From the NCBI GenBank assembly GCA_003225465.1, contig QIAH01000352.1, forward strand, positions 1-38,725: DNA of 38,725 nucleotides. The letters run 5' to 3'. This DNA comes from Acidobacteriota bacterium. Its GTDB lineage: Bacteria; Acidobacteriota; Terriglobia; Terriglobales; Acidobacteriaceae. The notes beneath the pieces were generated by a model. That model did not search any database, was not told where the DNA came from, and saw nothing but the letters and a program-made list of their open reading frames with translations. Both the position numbers and the translations under genes were made by a program. Below, piece by piece: positions 7,220 to 14,890 of the stretch; the first letter of the stretch is position 1, and the number at the start of each line of letters is the position of its first letter.

Positions 7220-8383
7220 TCAGTACGGCAAGACGGGCAAGTAACTGAAGACCCGACCTTTGGTAACTAGCGGGAGAGTATCCGCAACGCTGTGTTGTTC
7301 CAGCTCTTCGGAAGGATGACGGCGGAGGACGGGACCATTGCTGGGGCCATCTCCGGGCTGATGCCGCCGCAGTATCGGACGATCGGACCAGGTGAGCCTG
7401 GCTTTGACTTCCTGAAACGCGCTGGTATCGATGATGTAGTCGTTTTTGTTGGGGAGGAGTTCCGGGATTTCCGCTTGCAGCTTTTGAATGCGCTCTTCGG
7501 TGGGCGGATAACTCGAGAAGGCGTGGCCAATCTGGGTATGCAATGGCACTTTGGCCACGACTGGCATGGCCTTGGTGACGCGCGCTCCAATGGCGGTCTC
7601 TTTGCTGTGCAGTTTTTCTAGAGCCTCCACAAAAACCTGCGGATCGTAGCCGGCGGCGTACTGGTACTCGATCCCGAGCAAGTCAGCTTCGAGTTCCGAG
7701 TTGCGGCTGAATTTCTTCAGCGAAAGAGGGCCGATCTGTCTGGTTGCCAGAGAAGCCGGTCCGGCAAAGAAAGTGAGCGGAATCGAGAGCAGGCTCCAGC
7801 CGTACTGCCGGGTGGCGAAGCGAGTCGCGTGGCGCGCGGCCACATGGGCAATCTCGTGTGCCATCAGGGCAGCAAGTTCGGCTTCGCTGTCCATTTCCAT
7901 AATCAAGCCCTTGTAGACGTAGAGAAAGCCGCCCGGCAACGCGAAAACCTTGCGATCGGGAGAATCGATGACCTTGACAGTAAAAGGCACCTCGGCGTCG
8001 GAGTAACGCCCGATTTTCTGGGCAAGCCGTTCTATGTAGTCCCTGGTCTCCGCATCGTCGATGAACTTAGAGCCGCGATCCACCTGCGCCGCCATGGCCT
8101 CACCCAAGGCACGCTCTTTTTGCAGGGAGTACATATTGAGTCCGTGGCCGATACTTCGCTGTCCGATGCGGTTCACGTCGTACTTACCGGGTTTTAGGGG
8201 TTTTTCTTCGGCGATGGACGGGCTGGAAGCGGCTGACGACTCGGATTTCGATGCTTGCGCCGTAGCTTTGGCCAGGTCAGGCGCCTTTGGATCGGAGGCC
8301 AACAGGTGCTGCGAGCACAACAGCAAGCCGGTGCAGAGAATAAGCCGTGCGCAAGGACGAACGGGAGAAGAAAGGCGTTTCAT
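7220..8383 (-). CDS. Exported M48-family zinc metalloprotease
   Basis: A 387-residue periplasmic zinc peptidase of the M48 family (BepA/YfgC and LoiP relatives, which act in outer-membrane quality control). Signal peptide at 1-30 (LILCTGLLLCSQHLLA). The catalytic helix holds H176-E177-I-A-H180, with E230 and D234 (SELEADLLG) as the third zinc ligand and its partner. The motif ALPGGFLYVYKGL, typical of the family, precedes it. No TPR domain follows, so it resembles the short single-domain members. The C-terminal tail repeats a basic motif, RPILRRH (335-341) and GPVLRRH (350-356). The frame is open 90 codons further upstream, but the ATG at 8383 has AGGGG eight bases before it and starts the signal peptide. 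Confidence 0.92.
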   Translation of the reverse strand: MKRLSSPVRPCARLILCTGLLLCSQHLLASDPKAPDLAKATAQASKSESSAASSPSIAEEKPLKPGKYDVNRIGQRSIGHGLNMYSLQKERALGEAMAAQVDRGSKFIDDAETRDYIERLAQKIGRYSDAEVPFTVKVIDSPDRKVFALPGGFLYVYKGLIMEMDSEAELAALMAHEIAHVAARHATRFATRQYGWSLLSIPLTFFAGPASLATRQIGPLSLKKFSRNSELEADLLGIEYQYAAGYDPQVFVEALEKLHSKETAIGARVTKAMPVVAKVPLHTQIGHAFSSYPPTEERIQKLQAEIPELLPNKNDYIIDTSAFQEVKARLTWSDRPILRRHQPGDGPSNGPVLRRHPSEELEQHSVADTLPLVTKGRVFSYLPVLPY

Positions 8384-8989
8384 CCGGGACCCCTGGGTTG
8401 GTCGCGAACTATATACCACCTCCGGGCCAATTACCACCGCTATTGCACTACTCAGGCCTGTGAAAGTCCTTTCACATTTAGGCGAGGTCCCCGGGTTTGA
8501 AGCCCGCGCATTCTTCAGACGTATTATCGGCTCAGCCTGTTGGAAAGACGGGAAATCGAAGGCCCGAAGAAGCATTTGCTCACCCCAACGGCAGTCTCCG
8601 CAGAGTCCTGCACGTTCCAGCTCTGGAAGGGTGTGGAGCACGGGGAAGTCCAAAGCTCGCTTTTGTTCGTATCAGGGCACGCCTTCACGGGCTCGGGGAA
8701 AACTCGGCTTCGTTCGCTTCGCGTAGGAGCAGACGCCCCGCCAGCCCAGCCGGGCGAAACTCGGCTTCAGTCAGTCGCCCACCAGCGGTGTCGCCTTGGA
8801 CGGAAAACAGGTAGGAATGATGGCTACTTGCCAATTTGGAGAGCCGAGCTGGCTCGAAGCAAGCTGCCGCCGGCTTGCTCCCGGCCGCCCAAGACGAGGG
8901 CATCTCGACCCCCTCAAGCCAAAAACGGGCTTGATGGGGACCCGGCGTCTGGGCTTACGTGTGTGCATCGCGTCTCGCCGTCCGCGCCA
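8384..8989. other. Intergenic region with hairpin-repeat debris
   Basis: About 600 bases with no credible gene: overlapping frames lack ribosome sites and have shuffled composition. It lies upstream of the M48 gene (minus) and after the end of the alcohol dehydrogenase gene (minus). The part from about 8715 to 8958 is made of pieces of the dispersed GC-rich hairpin family also seen at 36131-36219, for example GTAGGAGCAGACGCC near 8726. The best copy is annotated separately. Confidence 0.6.
8881..8958 (-). repeat. GC-rich hairpin repeat split by an internal hairpin
   Basis: Read on the minus strand this begins GTAAGCCCAGACGCC and ends CCTCGTCTTGGGCGGCCGG. The same two halves are joined directly at 36176-36206 (GTAGGCCCAGACGCC then CTCGTCTGGGCGGCCGG). 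Here they are separated by about 45 bases that form their own stem: TCAAGCC (8914-8920) and GGCTTGA (8928-8934), extended by CCCC/GGGG with one bulge. Confidence 0.65.
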
Positions 8990-9988
8990 CTATGAAACTT
9001 GCAGCACGCCAGCGGCTTCCAGGTGGCTATGCTTCAAGTCCTGCAGGGCACGGTTGGCATCGGCGAGTGGATAAAGCTGAATACGAGGTCGAATGGGAAT
9101 TTCGGCAGCCACGCGCAGGAATTCCCGGCAGTCCTCGCGCGTGCTGTTAGCGACGCTGCGCACAACCCGTTCTTGATAGAGAAGCGCGTAATCGAGGGCT
9201 GGGATCTCGGTCATAGTAATTCCAGCGAGGGCCAGCGTGCCGGCTTTGCGAAGCACGCGCAAGGCTTGCGGCACCAGCGATCCGGCGGGCGCGAAGATAA
9301 TGGCGGCATCGAGCGGCTGCGGTGGAGTGTCCTCGGCAGCGCCGGTCCAGACAGCTCCGAGTTCTTCCGCCACCTGGCGGTGCGCAGGGCTTCGCGTGAA
9401 TACGTATCCTTCACATCTTTGATGACGCGCTAATTGCAAAACCAGATGTGCGGAGGCTCCAAAACCGTAAAGTCCTAAGCGTTGGCCCGGCTGGGCACCG
9501 CTCAGGCGGTACGCGCGGTAGCCGATCACGCCCGCACAGAGCAGCGGCGCGGCGTACTCGTCGGAGAAGGCCGCGGGCAGCGGGTGCGCAAAATCTTCGC
9601 GCACGACGCAGTACTCGGCGTAACCGCCATTCTCGTGGTATCCGGTAAAGCGGGCTTGCTCGCAGAGATTTTCGCTGTGACGGAGGCAGTACGGGCAAGT
9701 GCCATCGGTCGAGTACAGCCAGGGAATGCCCACCCGGTCTCCGGCCTTCAGCGTGTGAACGCCTGAACCGAGGGAGTCGACGGTGCCAACGATCTGATGT
9801 CCAGGCACGAGGGGGATTTTGGGGAGGGGCAGGTCGCCCTCAACGATGTGCAGGTCGGTATGACAAATCGCGCAGCACCGAATCCGCACACGGACTTGGC
9901 CGCTCGTCGGTTCGGGCATAGGAAAATCCGCTAGCCGGAGGGGCGAGTTGTCCGCGGGCTGCGGAGATTCGAGCACCAGAGCGCGCAT
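8990..9988 (-). CDS. Zinc-dependent alcohol dehydrogenase (MDR superfamily)
   Basis: A 332-residue medium-chain NAD(P)-dependent alcohol dehydrogenase, predicted to interconvert alcohols and aldehydes. The N-terminal GroES-like domain has catalytic zinc ligands C42 (AICHTD), H64 and C151 (LLCAG); the Rossmann loop is GFGASAH at 175-181. Two unusual residues: Q65 replaces the usual Glu in GHE(I/V), and the structural zinc lobe reads D95-G-T-C98-P-Y-C101-x7-C109, so the first of the four usual cysteines is Asp. GHQ also occurs in a recognised sub-branch of these enzymes. The ATG at 9988 is the natural start. It appears to be a single gene; the substrate is unknown. Confidence 0.9.
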   Translation of the reverse strand: MRALVLESPQPADNSPLRLADFPMPEPTSGQVRVRIRCCAICHTDLHIVEGDLPLPKIPLVPGHQIVGTVDSLGSGVHTLKAGDRVGIPWLYSTDGTCPYCLRHSENLCEQARFTGYHENGGYAEYCVVREDFAHPLPAAFSDEYAAPLLCAGVIGYRAYRLSGAQPGQRLGLYGFGASAHLVLQLARHQRCEGYVFTRSPAHRQVAEELGAVWTGAAEDTPPQPLDAAIIFAPAGSLVPQALRVLRKAGTLALAGITMTEIPALDYALLYQERVVRSVANSTREDCREFLRVAAEIPIRPRIQLYPLADANRALQDLKHSHLEAAGVLQVS

Positions 9989-10053
9989 GCCGATATTTTA
10001 GTACCGTCGATCTGGGCCTGCTTTCGGAGGCGAACAAGCTGATCGTTGGAGAG

Positions 10054-10071
10054 TCGGGCGTCCTCGCCCGA
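10054..10071. repeat. TCGGGCG-TCCT-CGCCCGA hairpin
   Basis: A perfect 7-base stem with a TCCT loop, upstream of the alcohol dehydrogenase gene. The same GGGCG-TCCT-CGCCC core recurs at 35369-35390, so it is a member of a dispersed hairpin family rather than a terminator (no U tract). Confidence 0.6.
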
Positions 10072-10163
10072 GACTGGACGGACAAGATGCCCATCGCTTC
10101 ACCCCTGCGGCTGGCCTCAGGTTCCGTAGTGGGGGGACTGGTTATTATTGGCTCTGGAGGTAC

Positions 10164-10268
10164 ATGACCTTTCTGCGGTTGAGCAAGATGCAGAGTTCGA
10201 CGAGAATCAACCAGAGATCACCGCGGAATTGCCGCTGGAGACTGCTTTGGTACTTCGACGTGCACTGA
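10164..10268 (+). CDS. Possible 34-aa leader peptide
   Basis: ATG at 10164 is preceded by GGAGG only four to five bases upstream and opens a 34-codon frame beginning MTFLRLSKMQ and rich in Arg, Ser and Trp. Its TGA at 10266-10268 falls inside the start of the next gene (TTG 10247), in another frame. That layout would allow translational coupling. It has no recognisable family, and a chance ribosome site is possible. Confidence 0.25.
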   Translation: MTFLRLSKMQSSTRINQRSPRNCRWRLLWYFDVH

Positions 10269-10714
10269 TCACTGCCGTATTGCTGGCCGGAACACAGCTG
10301 GTGCTGGCCAAGGACGTCGCCCTGATTACGAACAAGGGCAGCGCGGTCGCGGCGATGACGATGCCAGACCTGGTGAAGCTCTGCAAAGCTCAGGTCGGAC
10401 ATTGGCCGGATGGCAAGTCGGTGACGCTGGTGATGCGGGATCCGGCCTCGCCGGAAATGAAAATGGTGCTGGAAAAAATCTACAGCATGACGCCGCAGGC
10501 CTTGAACGAGTTGATCGTAACCGCGAATCATGCGCGAGCGGGGCATCCGGCAATTATCGTTGTAGGGTCGGACGACGATCTGGTGCACAAGGTGGCTTCC
10601 ACCCCCGGCGCTGTCGGCTTGGTGGACGTATATGCCATCAACAGTTCTGTCGACGTGATGAAGGTGGGCGGCAAGCTCCCCTTCGAGCCCGGGTATCCGC
10701 TCCACGGGAATTAG
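10247..10714 (+). CDS. PstS-like phosphate/anion-binding domain protein
   Basis: A short exported solute-binding protein of the PBP / PstS-like superfamily. From the TTG at 10247 (GGAG six bases upstream) it is 155 residues, with a signal peptide, MVLRRALITAVLLAGTQLV, cleaved near LAKD. The mature part has features of the small PstS-like family: ALITNKGSAV, a VTLVMRDPASPEM segment and the late PGAVGLVDVY segment. At about 135 mature residues it is roughly half a PstS, like the single-lobe proteins often found beside outer-membrane or signalling genes. The frame extends to a TTG at 10148, which would bury the signal peptide, so the shorter start is preferred. No transporter genes are nearby. 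Confidence 0.75.
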   Translation: MVLRRALITAVLLAGTQLVLAKDVALITNKGSAVAAMTMPDLVKLCKAQVGHWPDGKSVTLVMRDPASPEMKMVLEKIYSMTPQALNELIVTANHARAGHPAIIVVGSDDDLVHKVASTPGAVGLVDVYAINSSVDVMKVGGKLPFEPGYPLHGN

Positions 10715-10778
10715 GCTGGTTTCTGGTAGTTCGCGTCGCGTTTTTGACGCGCTCACGAAAACAGCAAAAGCTTGTAAG

Positions 10779-10821
10779 CGCAAAGTTCGCGAAGAAAAGC
10801 CGCGAAGGACGCGAAGAAAAA
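10779..10821 (+). repeat. CGCAAAGTTCGCGAAG-type repeat, copy 1
   Basis: A purine-rich run beginning CGCAAAGTTCGCGAAG and ending GGACGCGAAG. A related run in the same orientation lies at 11265-11307, so the two flank the PilZ gene. This type of sequence is a common dispersed intergenic repeat of unknown origin. Confidence 0.6.
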
Positions 10822-10884
10822 TTTCCGGCTCAGAACGCCGTATTCTAGTCCGTTGCAAGCTGTCACAGTACACCCATAAATTGA

Positions 10885-11244
10885 ATGACTAGCAGCGCGC
10901 CAGGACGAAAAAAGACTGCTTCGTATACGCGAAGATACCCGCGCCATCCCATGGACGTGCGCATGAACGTGCAGGTTTTCCGCGCGGGTCAAGTGATTTA
11001 CTTGTGGGGACGGTCGACGGAGTTGGGACAGGACGGAATCGGCGGCACGCTGACAGGAGATCTGGAGCCTGGAGAAGTGGTGTCGATGGAGTTTCCTCTC
11101 CCGTTAAGTCCCTACCCTCTGAAGTTGCGCGCGATTGTGCGTTACCGTATTGGCTTGCATTATGGATTCGAGTTCCTGACGCCAACGCCGGAACAGCGCA
11201 CCGCCCTCGATCGCGTGTGCCAATTGCTGGCCGCCGGCGGCTAG
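10885..11244 (+). CDS. PilZ domain protein (probable c-di-GMP receptor)
   Basis: A 119-residue single-domain protein. The N-terminal RRYPRH (16-21) matches the RxxxR c-di-GMP binding motif. The second motif, usually (D/N)xSxxG, appears as ELGQDGIGG, so the serine is replaced and binding is likely but not certain. The remaining beta-barrel strands (VVSMEFPLPL, KLRAIVRYRIGLHYGFEF) fit PilZ well. It has no signal peptide or membrane segment. It is a separate unit upstream of the hybrid histidine kinase; a shared signalling role is only a guess. Direct repeats lie on both sides. Confidence 0.85.
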   Translation: MTSSAPGRKKTASYTRRYPRHPMDVRMNVQVFRAGQVIYLWGRSTELGQDGIGGTLTGDLEPGEVVSMEFPLPLSPYPLKLRAIVRYRIGLHYGFEFLTPTPEQRTALDRVCQLLAAGG

Positions 11245-11264
11245 ATCCGCTTTCAAACATTCAC

Positions 11265-11307
11265 CCGCAAAGTCCGCCAAGAACACCGCCAGGCACGCAA
11301 AGATAAA
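11265..11307 (+). repeat. CGCAAAGTCCGCCAAG-type repeat, copy 2
   Basis: Begins CGCAAAGTCCGCCAAGAA and ends GGCACGCAAAGATAAA. It aligns with 10779-10821 at most positions, in the same orientation, on the other side of the PilZ gene. Confidence 0.6.
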
Positions 11308-11438
11308 CCTCTGCCGGGCCGACCTACCTTGTTTCACCCTCCTCTTAGACGCGCACGGTCTCGAATTACCTCCGTAACTTTCTGGTAGGCGGAGTGGATT
11401 TTAAGATTTGTGGCAGTCCGTTCGAGAGGAAAACCCGA

Positions 11439-13964
11439 ATGGGTGAGGACATCACCCAACCCACTCAGTCCGCCGGGTTCGTGCGCGCCAAGTACTTGAA
11501 AGACGCGCTCCGTCGCGGCTCTCCGCCTGCGATGAGCGATACCGGGCCGCTGATGCAGGAGGTCGCCGCCTGGGGAGAAGACGACCCAGTCATCCAAAAG
11601 GCGTACCTCGATCAGTTGGTGGAGTGCGCTCCAGAAGCGATCACTATTCTGGATTCGTGTCACCAGGTCACGCGCATCAATTCCGAATTCACGCGCATGT
11701 TTGGCTTCACGATCGAAGAGGCATTGGGCAGGCCGCTGGATGAACTGGTCGTGCCTCCAGATCGCACTGCGGAAAGCGATTGGATTCAAGAAGCGGTCGA
11801 AAAAGGACAGAAAGTCACGCTCGAGACCAAGCGTCGACGCAAAGACGGCACTCTGGTGGACGTCTCCGTATCGTGCGCTCCCGTCATGGTAGGCGCCAAG
11901 CGGGTCGGTATTTGCGTGCTCTATCGGGATATCGAGGAGCACAAGCGCGCCCAGACTCTGAGTTCCGCGCTGTACCGCATCGCTGAACGGACGAGTGCCG
12001 CATCGCACCTGCAGGGGTTCTACGCGTCCATCCACAACATCGTTGGCGAGCTGATGAACGCGCGGAACTTTTATATCGCGCTCTATGATCCTGCGACAGA
12101 GTTGCTGACCTTCCCGCATTTTGTCGACGAGCATGATCCGGCGCCTGCACCCAAGCGCCTGGGGCGGGGCCTGACGGAATATGTTCTGCGCACGGGTGAG
12201 CCGCTTCTGGCGACTCCCAAAGTATTTGAGGAACTCGTAGCCAAAGGTGAAGTCGAGCTGATTGGAGCTCCTTCGCTCGACTGGATGGGAGTGCCACTAC
12301 GTGCGGGCGGTCAGACATTCGGAGTGCTCGTGGTGCAGAGTTATCGCGAGGATGTGCGTTTCGGAGAACGCGATAAGGAAGTCCTGACCTTCGTTTCGCA
12401 ACAACTCGCCAGCGCGATCGATCACAAGCGTCATGAAGAGGCGCTCCGCCAATCTGAGTCCCGCTACCGATCGCTCGTTCAAAGCGCCGTGTACGGAATC
12501 TACCGATCGAGCGTCGACGGACGATTTCTGGATGTGAATCCTGCGCTGATCCACATGCTGGGCTACGATTCGGCGGACGAGGTGGTGAAACTCGATCCGC
12601 AGCGGGAAGTTTTTGTCGAACCGGCGGAGCACGAACGGCTACTTCAGGAATTTCAGCGAACCGGATGTCTCGACAGTGCGGAAGTCCGTTGGAAACGGAA
12701 GGACGGCAGCGTCATTACCGTAAGACTCAGCGGACGAGCGGCAACCGAACTCGATGAAGCCGACCAGGCGCTCGAAATCATTGCCGAAGATATAACTGAG
12801 CGGCGCGCGCTGGAAGATCAGTTCCGGCAGGCGCAAAAAATGGAGGCTGTCGGCCGTCTCGCTGGTGGCGTGGCCCACGACTTCAACAACCTCCTGATGG
12901 TGGTCAGCGGGTACACCGAAGTTCTGATGGAAGCGCTGGATCAGAACGATCCTCTGCTGGTCAAGGTTCAGGCCATTCAACAGGCCGCGGATCGGGCAAC
13001 CACGCTCACCCGGCAACTGCTCGCCTTCAGCCGGAAGCAGTTGCTGGAACTCAAAGTGGTGGACGTGAATTCCATCGTTGCCGATATGGAGCGACTGTTG
13101 CGTCCTTTGATCGGCGAAAACATTGACCTCACCACCAAGCTGACTCCGAACGTGGGACATACGCGCGCGGATGCCGGCCAGTTGGAACAGGTGATCATGA
13201 ACCTGGTCGTCAATGCCAAAGACGCGATGCCCGATGGCGGCCGAATTCTGATTCAGACCAGCGAAGCAGACCCGGATACCGCGCGCCGCGAACATTCGTT
13301 GATTGAGCCCGGCACCTATATCCTGCTTTCGGTTTCGGATACCGGCGCAGGCATGGACAGAGAAACCCAGTCGCGCATTTTCGAACCTTTCTTCACCACC
13401 AAGGAAAAAGGCAAAGGCACCGGCCTGGGGCTTTCGACGGTCTACGGAATCGTCAAGCAGGGCGGAGGCTACATCTTCGCGCAAAGCGAACCGGGATGCG
13501 GCACAACCTTTCGCATTTACCTCCCACGCGTTGCCGATCCGGCGGATTCTCCGCGTGTGGACAAGCACGCGCAAGCCGCCGCGGGCGGATCGGAAACGGT
13601 GCTGCTGGTGGAGGATGAGGAATCCGTGCGCGAACTGGTCCGCGAGACGTTGAAAACGCGAGGCTACAGGGTGATCGAAGCGAGCGATGGAATCGCGGCC
13701 ATGCGCGTCTCGGAAGAGTATCAGGGCAACATCGAAATCTTGATCACCGATGTTGTCATGCCCGGAATGAGCGGACGCGAATTGGCCAAGCGCGTGGCGG
13801 CGGCGCGTCCCAATATCAGGGTGCTTTATCTCTCCGGCTACACCGAAGATGCCATCATCCACGAGGGCGCTCTGGAGCCCGGCACTGGCTTCCTGCAAAA
13901 GCCGTTCACCCTGCAAGTGCTGGCGAGAAAAGTGCGCGAAGTTCTGCAGGGCGAGTCCGACTGA
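11439..13964 (+). CDS. Hybrid sensor histidine kinase, PAS-GAF-PAS-HisKA-HATPase-REC
   Basis: An 841-residue soluble hybrid kinase. Order of domains: PAS (about 45-150), GAF (170-330), PAS (335-460, followed by ITERRALEDQ), HisKA with phospho-acceptor H480 in VAHDFNN, HATPase_c (about 520-700; N box VMNLVVNAKDAM, G1 SDTGAGMD, G2 GTGLGLSTVYG) and a C-terminal receiver with phospho-acceptor D771 in ITDVVMPG. No transmembrane segment is seen, so it senses a cytoplasmic signal. The receiver without an output domain suggests phosphorelay to another protein or feedback control. An in-frame GTG at 11394 is possible, but the ATG at 11439 has GAGAGG nine bases upstream. Partner regulator and signal are not encoded in the window. 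Confidence 0.95.
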   Translation: MGEDITQPTQSAGFVRAKYLKDALRRGSPPAMSDTGPLMQEVAAWGEDDPVIQKAYLDQLVECAPEAITILDSCHQVTRINSEFTRMFGFTIEEALGRPLDELVVPPDRTAESDWIQEAVEKGQKVTLETKRRRKDGTLVDVSVSCAPVMVGAKRVGICVLYRDIEEHKRAQTLSSALYRIAERTSAASHLQGFYASIHNIVGELMNARNFYIALYDPATELLTFPHFVDEHDPAPAPKRLGRGLTEYVLRTGEPLLATPKVFEELVAKGEVELIGAPSLDWMGVPLRAGGQTFGVLVVQSYREDVRFGERDKEVLTFVSQQLASAIDHKRHEEALRQSESRYRSLVQSAVYGIYRSSVDGRFLDVNPALIHMLGYDSADEVVKLDPQREVFVEPAEHERLLQEFQRTGCLDSAEVRWKRKDGSVITVRLSGRAATELDEADQALEIIAEDITERRALEDQFRQAQKMEAVGRLAGGVAHDFNNLLMVVSGYTEVLMEALDQNDPLLVKVQAIQQAADRATTLTRQLLAFSRKQLLELKVVDVNSIVADMERLLRPLIGENIDLTTKLTPNVGHTRADAGQLEQVIMNLVVNAKDAMPDGGRILIQTSEADPDTARREHSLIEPGTYILLSVSDTGAGMDRETQSRIFEPFFTTKEKGKGTGLGLSTVYGIVKQGGGYIFAQSEPGCGTTFRIYLPRVADPADSPRVDKHAQAAAGGSETVLLVEDEESVRELVRETLKTRGYRVIEASDGIAAMRVSEEYQGNIEILITDVVMPGMSGRELAKRVAAARPNIRVLYLSGYTEDAIIHEGALEPGTGFLQKPFTLQVLARKVREVLQGESD

Positions 13965-14128
13965 TCGCTGTCGTTAACCACATCATTCCATCCACGGAAC
14001 AGTCCCGAACGCTGGCGGACGGGCGCCGCAGCATGCGCTGGACAAACGAAAGGAAACGATATAAAAAGAAAGTCGAAGGAAAGCAGACGGTAAGCGCACG
14101 CGCTCGCATTGTGGACCCAGGAGCTGGT

Positions 14129-14890
14129 TTGCTGAACGAAGAGCGTCGCCGGGCGATTCTCGAAATTCTCAACCGGGAGAGCCGCGTACTCGTATTGGAC
14201 CTGGCCAGGCGGTTCGAAACCTCGCAGGTTACGATTCGCAAGGATCTGGAGACGCTGCACGCGCACGGACTGATTCACCGGACGCATGGAGGGGCTCTCC
14301 CAGCGCATGAACGAGCACTGGAAGATCCGACCCTCCGCGAAAAGGAAAAGCTCCATCGGCAAGAGAAGATGCGTATCGCCGAAGCGGCGGCTGGCAGAGT
14401 GCAGGAGGGCCAGGTGGTGATCCTGGATTCCGGAACCACCACTACCGAGATTGCGCGCGCTCTGCGCAACTTTCGCAATCTTACGATTGTGACCAACGCC
14501 GTGAATATCGCGGCCGAACTCTCGGGCACGGCGCTCGAGGTGATTCTGACCGGAGGCACGCTGCGCAAGAATTCGTTCTCGCTGGTCGGACCGATCGCGG
14601 AAGAAACGCTGCACCGTCTTCACGCCGATCTGCTGTTTCTCGGAGTCGACGGATTTGATGTGCAATATGGCTTGAGCACGCCTAATTTGCTGGAGGCGAA
14701 AGTGAACCGGGTCATGGTGGAGATCGCGAAACGGAAGGTTGCGGTGTGCGATTCAAGCAAGTTCGGCCGAAAAAGCCTCTCGCTGATTGCTCCGCCTTCC
14801 GCCCTGGATGAAGTGATCACGGATCATGGAATACCGAAGGCGGACGCGCGCGCTCTGAAGAAGACTGGGATTGAGGTGACCCTTGTCTAA
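14129..14890 (+). CDS. DeoR/GlpR-family transcriptional regulator
   Basis: A 253-residue DeoR-type repressor. The N-terminal winged helix reads LNEERRRAILEILN ... VTIRKDLETLHAHGLIHRTHGG, and the C-terminal sugar-phosphate sensing domain contains VILDSGTTTTEIAR, LTGGTLRKNSFSLVGP and VAVCDSSKFGRKS. The TTG at 14129 with AGGAG five bases upstream gives the usual family start (M-L-x-E-E-R) and length. An upstream ATG at 14033 would add a basic 32-residue leader; a weak TGGACA/TATAAA pair at 14039-14065 lies within that leader, favouring the shorter form. It overlaps the SIS gene by 8 bases and probably represses its own operon until a phosphorylated sugar binds. Confidence 0.92.
   Translation: MLNEERRRAILEILNRESRVLVLDLARRFETSQVTIRKDLETLHAHGLIHRTHGGALPAHERALEDPTLREKEKLHRQEKMRIAEAAAGRVQEGQVVILDSGTTTTEIARALRNFRNLTIVTNAVNIAAELSGTALEVILTGGTLRKNSFSLVGPIAEETLHRLHADLLFLGVDGFDVQYGLSTPNLLEAKVNRVMVEIAKRKVAVCDSSKFGRKSLSLIAPPSALDEVITDHGIPKADARALKKTGIEVTLV

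Noticed and set aside
8497-8995. Overlapping frames of 105-151 codons between the M48 and dehydrogenase genes
   Set aside because: They cross hairpin-repeat sequence, change frame with each other, and show no conserved motif.
12639-13916. 425-codon open frame antisense to the hybrid histidine kinase
   Set aside because: It lies entirely inside a gene with clear kinase and receiver motifs. Long antisense frames are common at this GC content, and the sequence shows no recognisable domain or ribosome site.
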